A stretch of DNA of 64,000 nt from AWTP1-13 sp963840445 (GTDB lineage: Bacteria; Pseudomonadota; Alphaproteobacteria; Rhizobiales; Hyphomicrobiaceae), in the NCBI GenBank assembly GCA_963840445.1, contig CAWIZC010000018.1, forward strand, positions 186,001 to 250,000, given 5' to 3'. Shown piece by piece: positions 17,078 to 25,644 of this stretch (position 1 is its first letter; the number at the start of each line of letters is the position of its first letter). The translations under genes and the position numbers were made by a program. A model generated the notes under the pieces. That model was not told the DNA's origin, ran no database searches, and was given only the letters and a program-made list of their open reading frames with translations.

Positions 17078-18159
17078 GCCCGATCCTCAAGGTTGCCATA
17101 GTCGGCGTGGGCATCGGCGACAGCCATGCGACCGCGTTCGAGCGTCTGCGCGACCGTTTTGCCGTGACACTGATGTGCGATGCCGACCAGGGCCGCGCCG
17201 AGAAGCTCGCCTCCCGGCTGGTCACGCAAGGGCTGCCGCGCCCGCGCATCGTCAGCGACTATCGCGATGCAACGTTGACCGGCCCGGATGTGGATATCGT
17301 CGACGTCTGCCTGCCGCCGTGGCTTCACTACGATGCGACCTGCCGAGCCATCGCAGGCGGCAAGCACGTGATCTGCGAGAAGCCGCTGGCAGCATCGCTG
17401 GCCGAAGTGGACGAGATCAGCCGACTGGCACTGGCCCAGCAGGTCACGGTGATGCCGGTCTTCCAATATCGTTTCGGCAACGGGCTTGCCAAAGCCAAGC
17501 ACCTGATCTCAGGCGGGGTCGCAGGAAAGGTATTCCTGACGTCGATTGAGACGCACTGGTCGCGCAAGGCAGACTACTACGCCGTCAAATGGCGCGGCCG
17601 GAAGGAGACGGAGCTCGGCGGCATTCTCGCAAGCCATGCGATCCACGCCCATGACATGCTCACCTACCTGGTGGGCGAAGTTCGCGCGGTGAACGCCATG
17701 ACCACTGTGCGTGTCAATCCCATCGAGACGGAAGATTGCGCCGGCGCCTTGTTTGAAATGGCGGACGGATCGATCGCGGTGTCATCGGCCACACTCGGCT
17801 CGGCCGACGAGATCTCCCGCCTGCGGATCTGCTGCGAACGCGTGACCATGGTTTCGAGCCTGGCGCCCTACACGCCCGACCGCGACCCCTGGACCTTCAT
17901 GCCGCGCATGCCGGACGACAAAGCTATCATCGAGGCCGAACTCGCGCGCGTGCGCGCTGCCGAGGAGGGCTACGTGCTCCAGTTCGCCCAGTTTCATGCT
18001 AGCCTGACCGAGGGTCGCGACGCACCGGTCACGCTCGCCGATGGGCGACGCTCGCTGGAGCTGCTATCCGCGCTCTATCACGCGGCGCAGACCGGCCAAC
18101 GGGTGATGCTGCCAATCAACGAGAGCCATCCCACCTATCGCGGCTGGCTCGCACAATAA
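17074..18159 (+). CDS. Gfo/Idh/MocA family oxidoreductase (second of two)
   Basis: A 361-residue protein with the Rossmann start KVAIVGVGIGDSHA, an intact EKP motif (CEKPLAAS, 102-104) and the block GGILASHAIHAHD (182-194) with catalytic His residues. It differs clearly from the first family member in this operon, so the two probably catalyse different steps, such as an oxidation and a later reduction in an epimerisation-type pathway. It is embedded between the ATPase and binding-protein genes of the transporter. Confidence 0.9.
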   Translation: MSPILKVAIVGVGIGDSHATAFERLRDRFAVTLMCDADQGRAEKLASRLVTQGLPRPRIVSDYRDATLTGPDVDIVDVCLPPWLHYDATCRAIAGGKHVICEKPLAASLAEVDEISRLALAQQVTVMPVFQYRFGNGLAKAKHLISGGVAGKVFLTSIETHWSRKADYYAVKWRGRKETELGGILASHAIHAHDMLTYLVGEVRAVNAMTTVRVNPIETEDCAGALFEMADGSIAVSSATLGSADEISRLRICCERVTMVSSLAPYTPDRDPWTFMPRMPDDKAIIEAELARVRAAEEGYVLQFAQFHASLTEGRDAPVTLADGRRSLELLSALYHAAQTGQRVMLPINESHPTYRGWLAQ

Positions 18160-18180
18160 CGACAAGGGGAGAAGACGCTC

Positions 18181-19485
18181 ATGCGAAGGAGAAGCTTCAT
18201 GCGAACCTGGGTTCGTGGCATCGTGGGCGCCGTGGCGTTGCTTTCATTGCCGACGCTGGCTCTCGCTCAGCAATCCGAGATCCGCATCATGTGGTACTCG
18301 GACGGCAACGAGGGCGATGTCGTGCGCGACCTGCTCGATCGCTTCGAGAAGGCCAACCCCGACATCAAGGTCACTCTGGACCGGGTGCCGTACAAGACTA
18401 TCGTGGAGCAGCTTCCGCCGCTGCTGAGCAGTGGCCAGGGACCCGACATGGCCCGCGTCACCGATCTGGGCGGACCGGCGCGCTACTATCTCGATGTGCG
18501 TCCGTTGCTGAAGGACGCCAAGTACTGGGACGAGAATTTCGCGCAGGTGCTGCCCTGGGTGCGCCCGTCCGATGGAGCAAAGGACGGCATCTACGGCCTC
18601 ATGACCCAGATCACTTTGACGCTGCCGATCGTCAATACGACGCTCTTCCAACAGGCGGGCGTTGCCATGCCCGGCGCGAAAGCGACCTGGGACGACTGGG
18701 CGAAGGCGGCGCGTGAGGTCGCCGAGAAGGTAAAGGCACCTTACCCAATTGCCATGGATCGCTCCGGGCATCGCGTGTCCGGCCCGGCCATCTCCATGGG
18801 CGCCAAGTTCATGGCTGGCGACAAGCCGGCGCTCATCGATGACGGTTTCAAGCGCAGCATGGAGATGATCGCCGGCTGGCACAAAGACGGCACGATGTCG
18901 AAGGCGCTGTGGGGCTCGGTGGGCGGCACCTCGTATCGCGGCGCCAACGAGGAGTTCGCCAACGGCCAGGTGGCGCTGTACATGACCGGCACCTGGCAAT
19001 TCCCGCAATTCGCCAAGACCATCGGCAAGAGTTTCGACTGGCAGGCGGTTGCCAACCCCTGCGGACCGGCCGCGTGCACCGGCATGCCGGGCGGAGCAGC
19101 TCTGGTGCCGATCAAGACCACCAAACATCCGCAGGCGGTGGCGCGGGTCATGGAATACCTGGCCAGCGAGCCTGTGTATGCCGAATACCATGCGCGAACG
19201 CTGTTCCTGCCCGCGCACAGTGGCTTGGCGAAAAAGGGCATCGCCTATCAGACCGACGATGCGAGCGTTAAAAAGTCGCTCGAGGTGGCCGTCGCGCAGG
19301 TCGCGCAGACCTCTCCGACTGCCTTTGCCTTACAGGGCTACGAGCACAACCGCATCATGTTCAACGCGATGATCTCGCGCCTGAACCAGGCGATCAACGG
19401 CGAGATGTCCATGGACGATGCGCTCAAGCGAATGCAGGCGGATGTCGTCGAAGGCTTCGCCGCCAAAGGCATCAAGCTCGAGTAG
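18181..19485 (+). CDS. Extracellular sugar-binding protein of ABC transporter (family 1)
   Basis: A 434-residue periplasmic solute-binding protein (SBP_bac_1) with a Sec signal peptide ending near TLALAQ. The mature start SEIRIMWYSDGNEGDVVRDLLDRFEKANPDIKV and the later AEYHARTLFLPAHSG region are typical of oligosaccharide or polyol binders. The start could be ATG 18181 (AGGGGAG 10 nt upstream) or ATG 18199, which has its own AAGGAGA 6 nt upstream; both leave a good signal peptide. It is followed by a strong hairpin before the permease genes. Confidence 0.9.
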   Translation: MRRRSFMRTWVRGIVGAVALLSLPTLALAQQSEIRIMWYSDGNEGDVVRDLLDRFEKANPDIKVTLDRVPYKTIVEQLPPLLSSGQGPDMARVTDLGGPARYYLDVRPLLKDAKYWDENFAQVLPWVRPSDGAKDGIYGLMTQITLTLPIVNTTLFQQAGVAMPGAKATWDDWAKAAREVAEKVKAPYPIAMDRSGHRVSGPAISMGAKFMAGDKPALIDDGFKRSMEMIAGWHKDGTMSKALWGSVGGTSYRGANEEFANGQVALYMTGTWQFPQFAKTIGKSFDWQAVANPCGPAACTGMPGGAALVPIKTTKHPQAVARVMEYLASEPVYAEYHARTLFLPAHSGLAKKGIAYQTDDASVKKSLEVAVAQVAQTSPTAFALQGYEHNRIMFNAMISRLNQAINGEMSMDDALKRMQADVVEGFAAKGIKLE

Positions 19486-19495
19486 TCGGGCCGGC

Positions 19496-19531
19496 CAATG
19501 CGAGAAGCGGGAGTTTGCCGCTCTCGCATTG
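19496..19531 (+). promoter_or_regulatory. Intercistronic hairpin between binding-protein and permease genes
   Basis: CAATGCGAGA-AGCGG (19496-19510) pairs with CCGCT-CTCGCATTG (19518-19531) around a 7-nt loop, with one bulged A. Hairpins at this point in ABC operons commonly protect the upstream mRNA from 3' exonucleases or act as partial terminators. That would explain a higher yield of binding protein than permease. Confidence 0.7.
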
Positions 19532-19550
19532 CCCTTAGCCAGTGAGCTGC

Positions 19551-20552
19551 ATGACCAGGGATAGGGATCGCGGTATCGCGCCTCTGGCGGAGGCGGCCTA
19601 CGGCGTGCTGATGCGCAGCCTGGAGCCGCCATTGGCCGCATTGCAACGGCGGGTCGGCATAAAGGGCATGGCGTATGCCTTCGTGCTGCCGAACCTGCTG
19701 GTATTCGGCATTTTCGTAGCTCTGCCGATGCTGCTGAACGTCTGGTTCGCCGTGACCGGCTCGAACCGGCTGGCGCTCTCCGAGCGCCCTTTCGCCGGCG
19801 CGGACAATTTCCTGACGTTGCTCCGGTGCGAGAATTTTGCCGATCCGAATAGCTGCGCGCAGGATCGGTTCTGGCGAGCGGTCCACAACACGGCCTGGTT
19901 CGTGCTCGCCCAAGTTACGGCCATGGTGGTGCTGTCGCTGATCACCGCACTGATCCTGAATGGTCGCATTTTTGCCCGCGGCTTTTTTCGCGCCGTGTTC
20001 TTTTTCCCGGTTCTGCTGTCGCCAGTCGTCGTGGCGCTGATCTGGAAGTGGATCCTGCAGCGCGACGGATTGCTCAACGCCATCATCGTGGGAGGCGGCG
20101 GGAGCAAGGTGCCGTTCCTGCACGACGCCTCATGGTCATTCTTCTGGACGATCTTCGTGTCGGTCTGGGCGCACATGGGCTTCTACACGTTGATCCTGCT
20201 CGCCGGCCTGCAGTCTATCCCGACCGATCTCTACGAGGCCGCAGAGCTGGACGGCACGTCGCGCCATCGTGTGTTGTCGCGCATCACGCTTCCCTTGTTG
20301 ATGCCGACGCTCCTCGTCGTCCTGGTACTCAGCCTGATCCGCGCGGTGCAGGCATTCGACGAGATCTATGTGCTGACTGGCGGCGGTCCGGGCACGGCGA
20401 CGCAATACATCGTGCAATACATCTATGAGACCGCGTTCGCCAACCAGGTGCACTTGTTCGGCCTGGCGGCCGCTGCCTCCATCCTGGTCGGCGCCGTGCT
20501 CATGGTGCTGACCCTGCTGCAACTGCGCATCTCCTACCACGGCAAGCGCTGA
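19551..20552 (+). CDS. Sugar-type ABC transporter permease (MalF-like)
   Basis: Inner-membrane permease of about 333 residues with six or so hydrophobic segments. The coupling (EAA) loop reads TDLYEAAELDGTSRHRVLSRITLPLLMP, which contacts the ATPase. An extended periplasmic segment after TM1 contains two Cys (LLRCENF, NSCAQDR). I give ATG 19551; a GTG three codons upstream is equally possible and the ribosome site is weak. It ends 1 nt before the second permease start. Confidence 0.9.
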   Translation: MTRDRDRGIAPLAEAAYGVLMRSLEPPLAALQRRVGIKGMAYAFVLPNLLVFGIFVALPMLLNVWFAVTGSNRLALSERPFAGADNFLTLLRCENFADPNSCAQDRFWRAVHNTAWFVLAQVTAMVVLSLITALILNGRIFARGFFRAVFFFPVLLSPVVVALIWKWILQRDGLLNAIIVGGGGSKVPFLHDASWSFFWTIFVSVWAHMGFYTLILLAGLQSIPTDLYEAAELDGTSRHRVLSRITLPLLMPTLLVVLVLSLIRAVQAFDEIYVLTGGGPGTATQYIVQYIYETAFANQVHLFGLAAAASILVGAVLMVLTLLQLRISYHGKR

Positions 20553-20553
20553 C

Positions 20554-21606
20554 ATGATCTTGCCCAACATCCTGACCGCACGCCGGGGGAAGGGAGGCCT
20601 GCACATCACCGACGTGCTAGCCTACGGATACCTGCTGCTCGGCATCCTGCTCATGTTCGGCCCGGCCCTTTGGCTGGCCGCCTCATCGTTCAAGACCAAG
20701 GCGGCGCTGCAGGAGTTCCCGCCGTCCCTGTTGCCCCTGGGGCAGAAGGAGATGCACGTCGCGGGCCGCAGCGAAGGCCTGCCGGCTTTCCGGGTGACCC
20801 TGCCCGACGGCTCGGCGCCCGAACTCGGTCTGCTTCGGCGCATCGGGCTGCAAGGGCAGTTCGTGGATCCGAAGGCGCCCGACGGCGAGGTGATCCGCGC
20901 GCCGATGACGGATGCGCGTCCCGTGCGAGAGATGCGATTTGCCTGGGAGAATTACGTCGAGCCGCTGCGCCGCTTCCGCTTCGACCGATTCCTCGCCAAC
21001 AGCATGTTCGTCACCGTCGTGTCGACGGCCCTGACGCTGCTGATCAACTCGATGTGCGCCTTTGCGCTGTCGAAGTATACATTCCGAGGCCGCAACGCGA
21101 TCTTCGTTTTCATCTTGTCGACGTTGATGATCCCGATCTCGGTGATCCTGGTGCCGGCGTTCCTGGTCGTGACGGCGCTCGGCCTCACCAATTCGCTGTG
21201 GGGCGTGATCCTGCCGCCTGCCGCAACGCCCACCGGCGTGTTCCTGCTGCGCCAGTACATGCTGACTATTCCCGACGAGCTGATCGATGCGGCGCGCATG
21301 GACGGCGCCAGCGAATGGCGGGTGTTCTGGCGGATCGTGCTGCCACTCACGGCTCCGGCGCTGGCGGTGCTGGCCATCTTCTCCGTCATGTGGCGGTGGA
21401 ACGATTTCCTGTGGCCACTCATCGTGCTGAACCGGGAAGAGGTGTTCACGCTCCAGCTCGGGTTAGCGGCCTTCCAGGGAGAACTCGACACCCAGTGGCA
21501 CTATCTGCTGGCGATGACGGTGATCACGCTGTTGCCGGTGGTCGTACTGTTCGGCTTCCTGCAGCGCTACATCACGACCGGCATCGCCACCAGCGGCCTG
21601 AAATAG
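20554..21606 (+). CDS. Sugar-type ABC transporter permease (MalG-like)
   Basis: A 350-residue permease with a first helix near 20-40, then a periplasmic insertion of about 100 residues (GQKEMHVAGRSEGLPAF to PLRRFRFDRFLANS), then five helices. The EAA loop reads DELIDAARMDGASEWRVFWRIVLPLTAP. It ends ITTGIATSGLK in the usual MalG manner. With the preceding permease and the ATPase at 15962 it completes a CUT1-type importer. It is the last clearly transport-related gene of the operon. Confidence 0.92.
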   Translation: MILPNILTARRGKGGLHITDVLAYGYLLLGILLMFGPALWLAASSFKTKAALQEFPPSLLPLGQKEMHVAGRSEGLPAFRVTLPDGSAPELGLLRRIGLQGQFVDPKAPDGEVIRAPMTDARPVREMRFAWENYVEPLRRFRFDRFLANSMFVTVVSTALTLLINSMCAFALSKYTFRGRNAIFVFILSTLMIPISVILVPAFLVVTALGLTNSLWGVILPPAATPTGVFLLRQYMLTIPDELIDAARMDGASEWRVFWRIVLPLTAPALAVLAIFSVMWRWNDFLWPLIVLNREEVFTLQLGLAAFQGELDTQWHYLLAMTVITLLPVVVLFGFLQRYITTGIATSGLK

Positions 21607-21696
21607 GCAGACGATGCCGTCGACGAGCCTGCCCTCCTCTCACTGTTGCATGCTACCTACGCAGCGCTGGCGACCTCCACTCAAACGAGATGGCCA

Positions 21697-22479
21697 ATGC
21701 CTACGACCGGCATGATCGTGCGCGCGCTACAAATCGGAGAAGGTCTCGACATCAAGGGGCTGGAACGCGAGGACGCGTTTTCGACCAACCCATTGGCCTT
21801 TCGCACTTCGAGCGGCAGCATGGCGATGCTGTTCAAGACGGGCGCCATCGTGTTCGTCGATATGACGCCGGTCGAGGAGGAGAAGCTGCTGCAGGATCTG
21901 GCGCAAAGGATTGCCGGACCGCTGGCTGTACGCGAGATCGAGACCGCGCACATCATCGTCAAGCCGGAGGAAGACGACCTGTTGAGCCTCTCGGGGGCCA
22001 TCCAGCTCAAGACCGCCGACCCTACGCGGCTGCTTCTCGTCGGCGAGGCGCTCGCCGTCTCCGTTGCGCTCGCCTACGACGAGCGCCGCATCGCCAAGGC
22101 GTTCGAGCGTATCGAGCCGGTGGCTGCCAGTCTCATCAAGCGACGCCTGCCGCCAGGCCCGCAATCGGCCATGCTCGAGCAGATCGGCGAGGCACTACTC
22201 GTGCAACAGCGATTGGCCGGTCGTGTCGATCTCGATGAGAAGCCCGACGTGCTGTGGGATCACCCTGAACTCGAGCGCTTCTGGGCCAAACTCGTCGACG
22301 AGTACGACTTGCCGGCGCGTGCTCGCGCCATCGAACGCAAGCTCGTCATCATCCGCGAGAGTGCCGATACCATCACCGACCTCATCTCGACGCGCACGAG
22401 CCATCGCCTGGAATGGTACATCATCCTGCTGATCGCCATCGAGATCGGTCTTGGTCTCTATGACAGGTTCTTGAAATAA
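21697..22479 (+). CDS. RMD1/DUF155 family membrane-anchored protein
   Basis: A 260-residue DUF155 (RMD1/Sif2-like) protein. Soluble N-terminal region with ALQIGEGLDIKGLE and KTGAIVFVDMTPVEEEKLL, a central LLVGEALAVSVALAYDE block, and a single C-terminal hydrophobic segment (WYIILLIAIEIGLGLYDRF). In eukaryotes family members are mitochondrial membrane proteins; the bacterial role is unknown. ATG 21697 is chosen over a TTG 17 codons upstream. It follows the permease by 90 nt on the same strand, so it may be a read-through gene or a separate unit. Confidence 0.75.
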   Translation: MPTTGMIVRALQIGEGLDIKGLEREDAFSTNPLAFRTSSGSMAMLFKTGAIVFVDMTPVEEEKLLQDLAQRIAGPLAVREIETAHIIVKPEEDDLLSLSGAIQLKTADPTRLLLVGEALAVSVALAYDERRIAKAFERIEPVAASLIKRRLPPGPQSAMLEQIGEALLVQQRLAGRVDLDEKPDVLWDHPELERFWAKLVDEYDLPARARAIERKLVIIRESADTITDLISTRTSHRLEWYIILLIAIEIGLGLYDRFLK

Positions 22480-22496
22480 GAGCGCGACGCGCTCGA

Positions 22497-22898
22497 TCAC
22501 TCGCGATCCTGGGCAATGCCGTCCGGCGCGGCGCGCAGGGCTTCGATAGCCTCGGCGGGCAGATCGAGGATCACCGCGCCGCGCAGGACGGTGAAATTGC
22601 CACTGCTTAAGGTAAAGACGTGTTCACCGAAGCCCAGCAACGCTCCGGCCTTGAAACGGACGGCGTCGATGTCACCTTCGCCGCTCATCGACAGGTCGAC
22701 GACTTCCCCCACCTGGAGGCCGTCAGAGGCGTAAACCGGCGCGCCCATGACCTCCTGCGCAACCTCCTCCGGCGTGGCGGCGTGAGCGGGCTGCATCGGC
22801 GTTAGGCAGAGACAGGCGACAAGCGGTAGAGCAAGACGGAAGGCTGGTCTGGCAAAGGACACGGCGTGACCCCTGTGCGGTGCAAGTTGCAGCCTCAA
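22497..22898 (-). CDS. Exported PRC-barrel domain protein
   Basis: A 133-residue protein with a signal peptide (hydrophobic LALPLVACLCL, cleavage near AHAA). It is followed by a PRC-barrel-like domain (GAPVYASDGLQVGEVVDLSM through FGEHVFTLSSGNFTVLRG). Such proteins are common in Hyphomicrobiales envelopes; the function is unknown. It converges on the DUF155 gene with a 17-nt gap. Confidence 0.7.
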   Translation of the reverse strand: MRLQLAPHRGHAVSFARPAFRLALPLVACLCLTPMQPAHAATPEEVAQEVMGAPVYASDGLQVGEVVDLSMSGEGDIDAVRFKAGALLGFGEHVFTLSSGNFTVLRGAVILDLPAEAIEALRAAPDGIAQDRE

Positions 22899-23146
22899 TG
22901 CGCATCAGCTCGGGAAGTTCCCTTGTCGGACGAAAGCGCCGGCCGGCACCGTCAGCGTTCGCACAAAAACTCCAGTTTGCGAGATTGAGGCGGGAGCAAG
23001 CGCGTTAAGCGTAGCGGCGGATCCTGCAGGCGCCGCACACAGCCAGCTGCAGCTTGGCGATGCCGGACCGGGCTGTTCCTGCAGCGGACGGCAACGGAAC
23101 CTTAGCCACGGCTTGCAAGTTCAGCCGTCGGCACAGGACCGGACCG

Positions 23147-24613
23147 ATGGCAGTTCTCCATGCTCAGGGCGATGTCGCCGCTTTGCCCAACAGGATCGTC
23201 GAGACGGACGTGCCGGCGCGTCTCGATCGCCTTCCCTGGGGACGCTTCCATACGCTGGTCGTGGTTGCCCTGGGCATCACCTGGATTCTCGATGGGCTCG
23301 AGGTGACGCTGGTCGGCGCGGTGGCGGGAGCACTCAAGCAAAGTCCCGTCCTCCGGATGAGCAATACCGACATCGGCTTTGCCAGCAGCGCCTATCTTGC
23401 CGGCGCGGTATTGGGGGCGCTGTTCTTCGGCTGGCTGACAGATCGCATCGGTCGCAAGAAGCTGTTCTTCGTGACCCTAACGGTCTACCTCCTGGCCACG
23501 GCAGCCACAGCGTTCTCGTGGAGCTTCTGGAGCTTTGTCGGCTTTCGCTTCCTGACCGGAGCCGGCATCGGCGGCGAGTATACGGCGATCAACTCCACCA
23601 TCCAGGAGCTGGTCCCGGCGCGCGTGCGCGGATGGACCGATCTCGTCATCAACGGCAGCTTCTGGGTGGGTGCGGCGATCGGCGCAGTCGCGTCCATTGC
23701 CTTGCTGGACCCGGCCCTGTTGCCCGTGGATCTCGGCTGGCGTGCCGCGTTTGCGATCGGCGCGCTTCTCAGTACCGTCATTTTCGTGATGCGCATGTGG
23801 ATTCCCGAAAGCCCGCGCTGGCTGGTCACGCATGGGCGCCCTGCCGAAGCCGAGACGATCGTGGCGGACATCGAGAACAGCCTGAGGCGACACGGGCATG
23901 TGCTGAGCGCGGGGCCCTTCCGTCGCATCCGGCTTCGCGTGCGTTCACATACGCCATTGCGGGAGGCGGCCGCGGTGCTCTTCACGGGACAGCGGCAGCG
24001 CTCACTGGTGGGATTGAGCCTGATGGCGGCGCAGGCATTTTTCTACAATGCGATCTTCTTCACCTATGCCCTGATCCTCACGGACTTCTATGGCGTGCCG
24101 GCAGATCACGTTGGCTGGTACATCTTGCCCTTCGCGGCAGGCAATTTCGTCGGGCCCGTGCTGCTGGGCCGATTGTTCGATACGTGGGGTCGGCGACCGA
24201 TGATCGCCATCACCTACACGGCATCGGGCCTGCTGCTGGCCGCAACCGGCTTGCTGTTCGCACGGGACATGGTGTCCGTGCGCGAGCTGACATTCGCCTG
24301 GTCGGTGATCTTCTTCTTCGCGTCCGCGGCGGCGAGCTCGGCCTATCTCACGGTCAGCGAGACTTTTCCCCTCGAGATCCGCGCGCTGGCCATCGCCATC
24401 TTCTATGCGATCGGCACTGGCGTGGGCGGCGTAATGGGTCCGTGGCTGATGGGTATGCTGATCGAAACCGGCTCGCGGTCGAGCGTGTTCGCAGGCTACG
24501 CCCTTGGTGCCATCCTGATGCTTGCCGCCGCCGCCGTCATGCTGCGCTGGGGCATAGCCGCGGAGCGCAAGCCGCTGGAGGAAGTTTCCCAACCGCTGGC
24601 CATGGTAGATTAG
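23147..24613 (+). CDS. MFS transporter, sugar/aromatic-acid porter type
   Basis: A 488-residue, 12-helix major facilitator. The loop 2-3 motif GWLTDRIGRKKLFF, the TM1 region GITWILDGLEVTLVGAVAG and the helix-6 exit PESPRWLVTHGRPAEAE place it in the sugar porter/AAHS-like group of proton symporters. The start at ATG 23147 fits AGGA at 23135-23138 and homology. Its TAG stop (24611-24613) coincides with the left end of a relic palindromic element (TTAGTGT...). Confidence 0.88.
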   Translation: MAVLHAQGDVAALPNRIVETDVPARLDRLPWGRFHTLVVVALGITWILDGLEVTLVGAVAGALKQSPVLRMSNTDIGFASSAYLAGAVLGALFFGWLTDRIGRKKLFFVTLTVYLLATAATAFSWSFWSFVGFRFLTGAGIGGEYTAINSTIQELVPARVRGWTDLVINGSFWVGAAIGAVASIALLDPALLPVDLGWRAAFAIGALLSTVIFVMRMWIPESPRWLVTHGRPAEAETIVADIENSLRRHGHVLSAGPFRRIRLRVRSHTPLREAAAVLFTGQRQRSLVGLSLMAAQAFFYNAIFFTYALILTDFYGVPADHVGWYILPFAAGNFVGPVLLGRLFDTWGRRPMIAITYTASGLLLAATGLLFARDMVSVRELTFAWSVIFFFASAAASSAYLTVSETFPLEIRALAIAIFYAIGTGVGGVMGPWLMGMLIETGSRSSVFAGYALGAILMLAAAAVMLRWGIAAERKPLEEVSQPLAMVD

Positions 24614-24641
24614 TGTTGCGATTCCGAAGTCCGGCGAACCT
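24611..24641. repeat. Relic half-copy of the A-type CTAG palindrome
   Basis: TAGTGTTGCGATTCCGAAGT followed by CCGGCGAAC resembles the left arm of the A-type elements at 25380 and 48980 (TAGTGTCCCGATTTCGAAGT then TCGC). No right arm is found downstream. The TAG is also the stop codon of the MFS gene. Confidence 0.5.
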
Positions 24642-24825
24642 CACCCCCAGCATGCAAGCCATCCGATAGCTGATGTTAACCATCGATTCCGTTCACCCTG
24701 ACTTCAACTCCTGCGCATCGCGCACTCGCCCGATTCTGGCCAAACAACGCTGATATGCGCGCAAGCGTGGTGTGGATGTTGCTTCGTGCGAGTCAGACCT
24801 GCCACTGAATCTCGGGGGATACACC

Positions 24826-25383
24826 ATGCGCATCATCAGCCGTCGCGAAGCGCTCGCGCTGTCGTTTGCCTCTCTCGCCGTGGCCGGATCGGCGGTGCCG
24901 GGCGAGGCCAGCTCCGGACCCCAGATCGATGCCGACGTGCGGTCGACGCTCTACGAATTCGAGCGTCATATTGGGGGCTCTCGCGAGCTTCTGGGGAGGT
25001 CGGCCGCGGTTCTCGTGTTCCCGTCCGTGATCAAGGCCGGCATCGGTATCGGCGGAGAGTATGGAGAGGGTGCGCTGCTCATTCGCGGCAGAACAGCCGC
25101 CTACTACAACACGATCTCCGCCTCGGTCGGTTTCCAGCTTGGTGCCCAAGCGCGATCGATCGTCATCGTGTTCATGACCGACGACGCACTGCACAGCTTC
25201 CGGCGCGTCCACGGCTGGAAGATCGGCGTCGATGGATCGGTGGCCCTCATCACGGTCGGCGTTGGCGGATCGATCGACTCGAGCAAGATCACCAACCCGA
25301 TCGTCGGCTTCATCTTCGACAACAAGGGACTGATGTATAACCTGACGCTCGAAGGCTCGAAGATCACCAGGATCTCACGCTAG
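24826..25383 (+). CDS. Ysc84-like lipid-binding/actin-binding domain protein, exported
   Basis: A 185-residue protein with a signal sequence that begins MRIISRREALALS and ends near PGEASS. It is followed by the Ysc84 domain (PF04366): AAVLVFPSVIKAGIGIGGEYGEGALLIRG, then GFQLGAQARSIVIVFMTDDAL. Bacterial members are periplasmic or outer-membrane associated with unclear roles, sometimes linked to lipid binding. The start is set by CGGGGGA about 10 nt upstream of ATG 24826. The stop codon TAG is the first TAG of a CTAG-bounded palindrome. Confidence 0.82.
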   Translation: MRIISRREALALSFASLAVAGSAVPGEASSGPQIDADVRSTLYEFERHIGGSRELLGRSAAVLVFPSVIKAGIGIGGEYGEGALLIRGRTAAYYNTISASVGFQLGAQARSIVIVFMTDDALHSFRRVHGWKIGVDGSVALITVGVGGSIDSSKITNPIVGFIFDNKGLMYNLTLEGSKITRISR

Positions 25384-25457
25384 TGTCCCGATTTCGAAGT
25401 TCGCCAGCGCTCGACGCTGGGTTGGGGAGCGAACTTCGAAATCATAAGGGACACTAG
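25380..25457. repeat. CTAG palindromic element, A type, copy 1
   Basis: CTAGTGTCCC (25380-25389) pairs with GGGACACTAG (25448-25457), and GATTTCGAAGTTCGC (25390-25404) pairs perfectly with GCGAACTTCGAAATC (25429-25443). This gives a 25-bp stem with a single 4-nt bulge. Bases 25381-25383 are the stop codon of the Ysc84-like gene. Confidence 0.85.
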
Positions 25458-25470
25458 AATCATAGACTTG

Positions 25471-25546
25471 CTAGTGTGAATCAGATCGAGAAATTCACTC
25501 AAAAGCATGCCGCGAACTCCGGTGAATTTCTCGATCATCACGCTAG
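25471..25546. repeat. CTAG palindromic element, B type, copy 1
   Basis: It starts 13 nt after the A element. CTAGTGTGAATCA at the left is the near-complement of ATCACGCTAG at the right. GATCGAGAAATTCAC (25484-25498) pairs perfectly with GTGAATTTCTCGATC (25522-25536). The two elements together form a double hairpin between the Ysc84-like gene and the next exported protein. Confidence 0.8.
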
Positions 25547-25644
25547 TCTATTGACCGAGACATTTGCCGTGGTTTGCGGCATGGTCGGCGCGAATTGCTC
25601 GCTCTGGATCACGCTGCAAGAAGGCTTCGCAAACACCTATTCGC

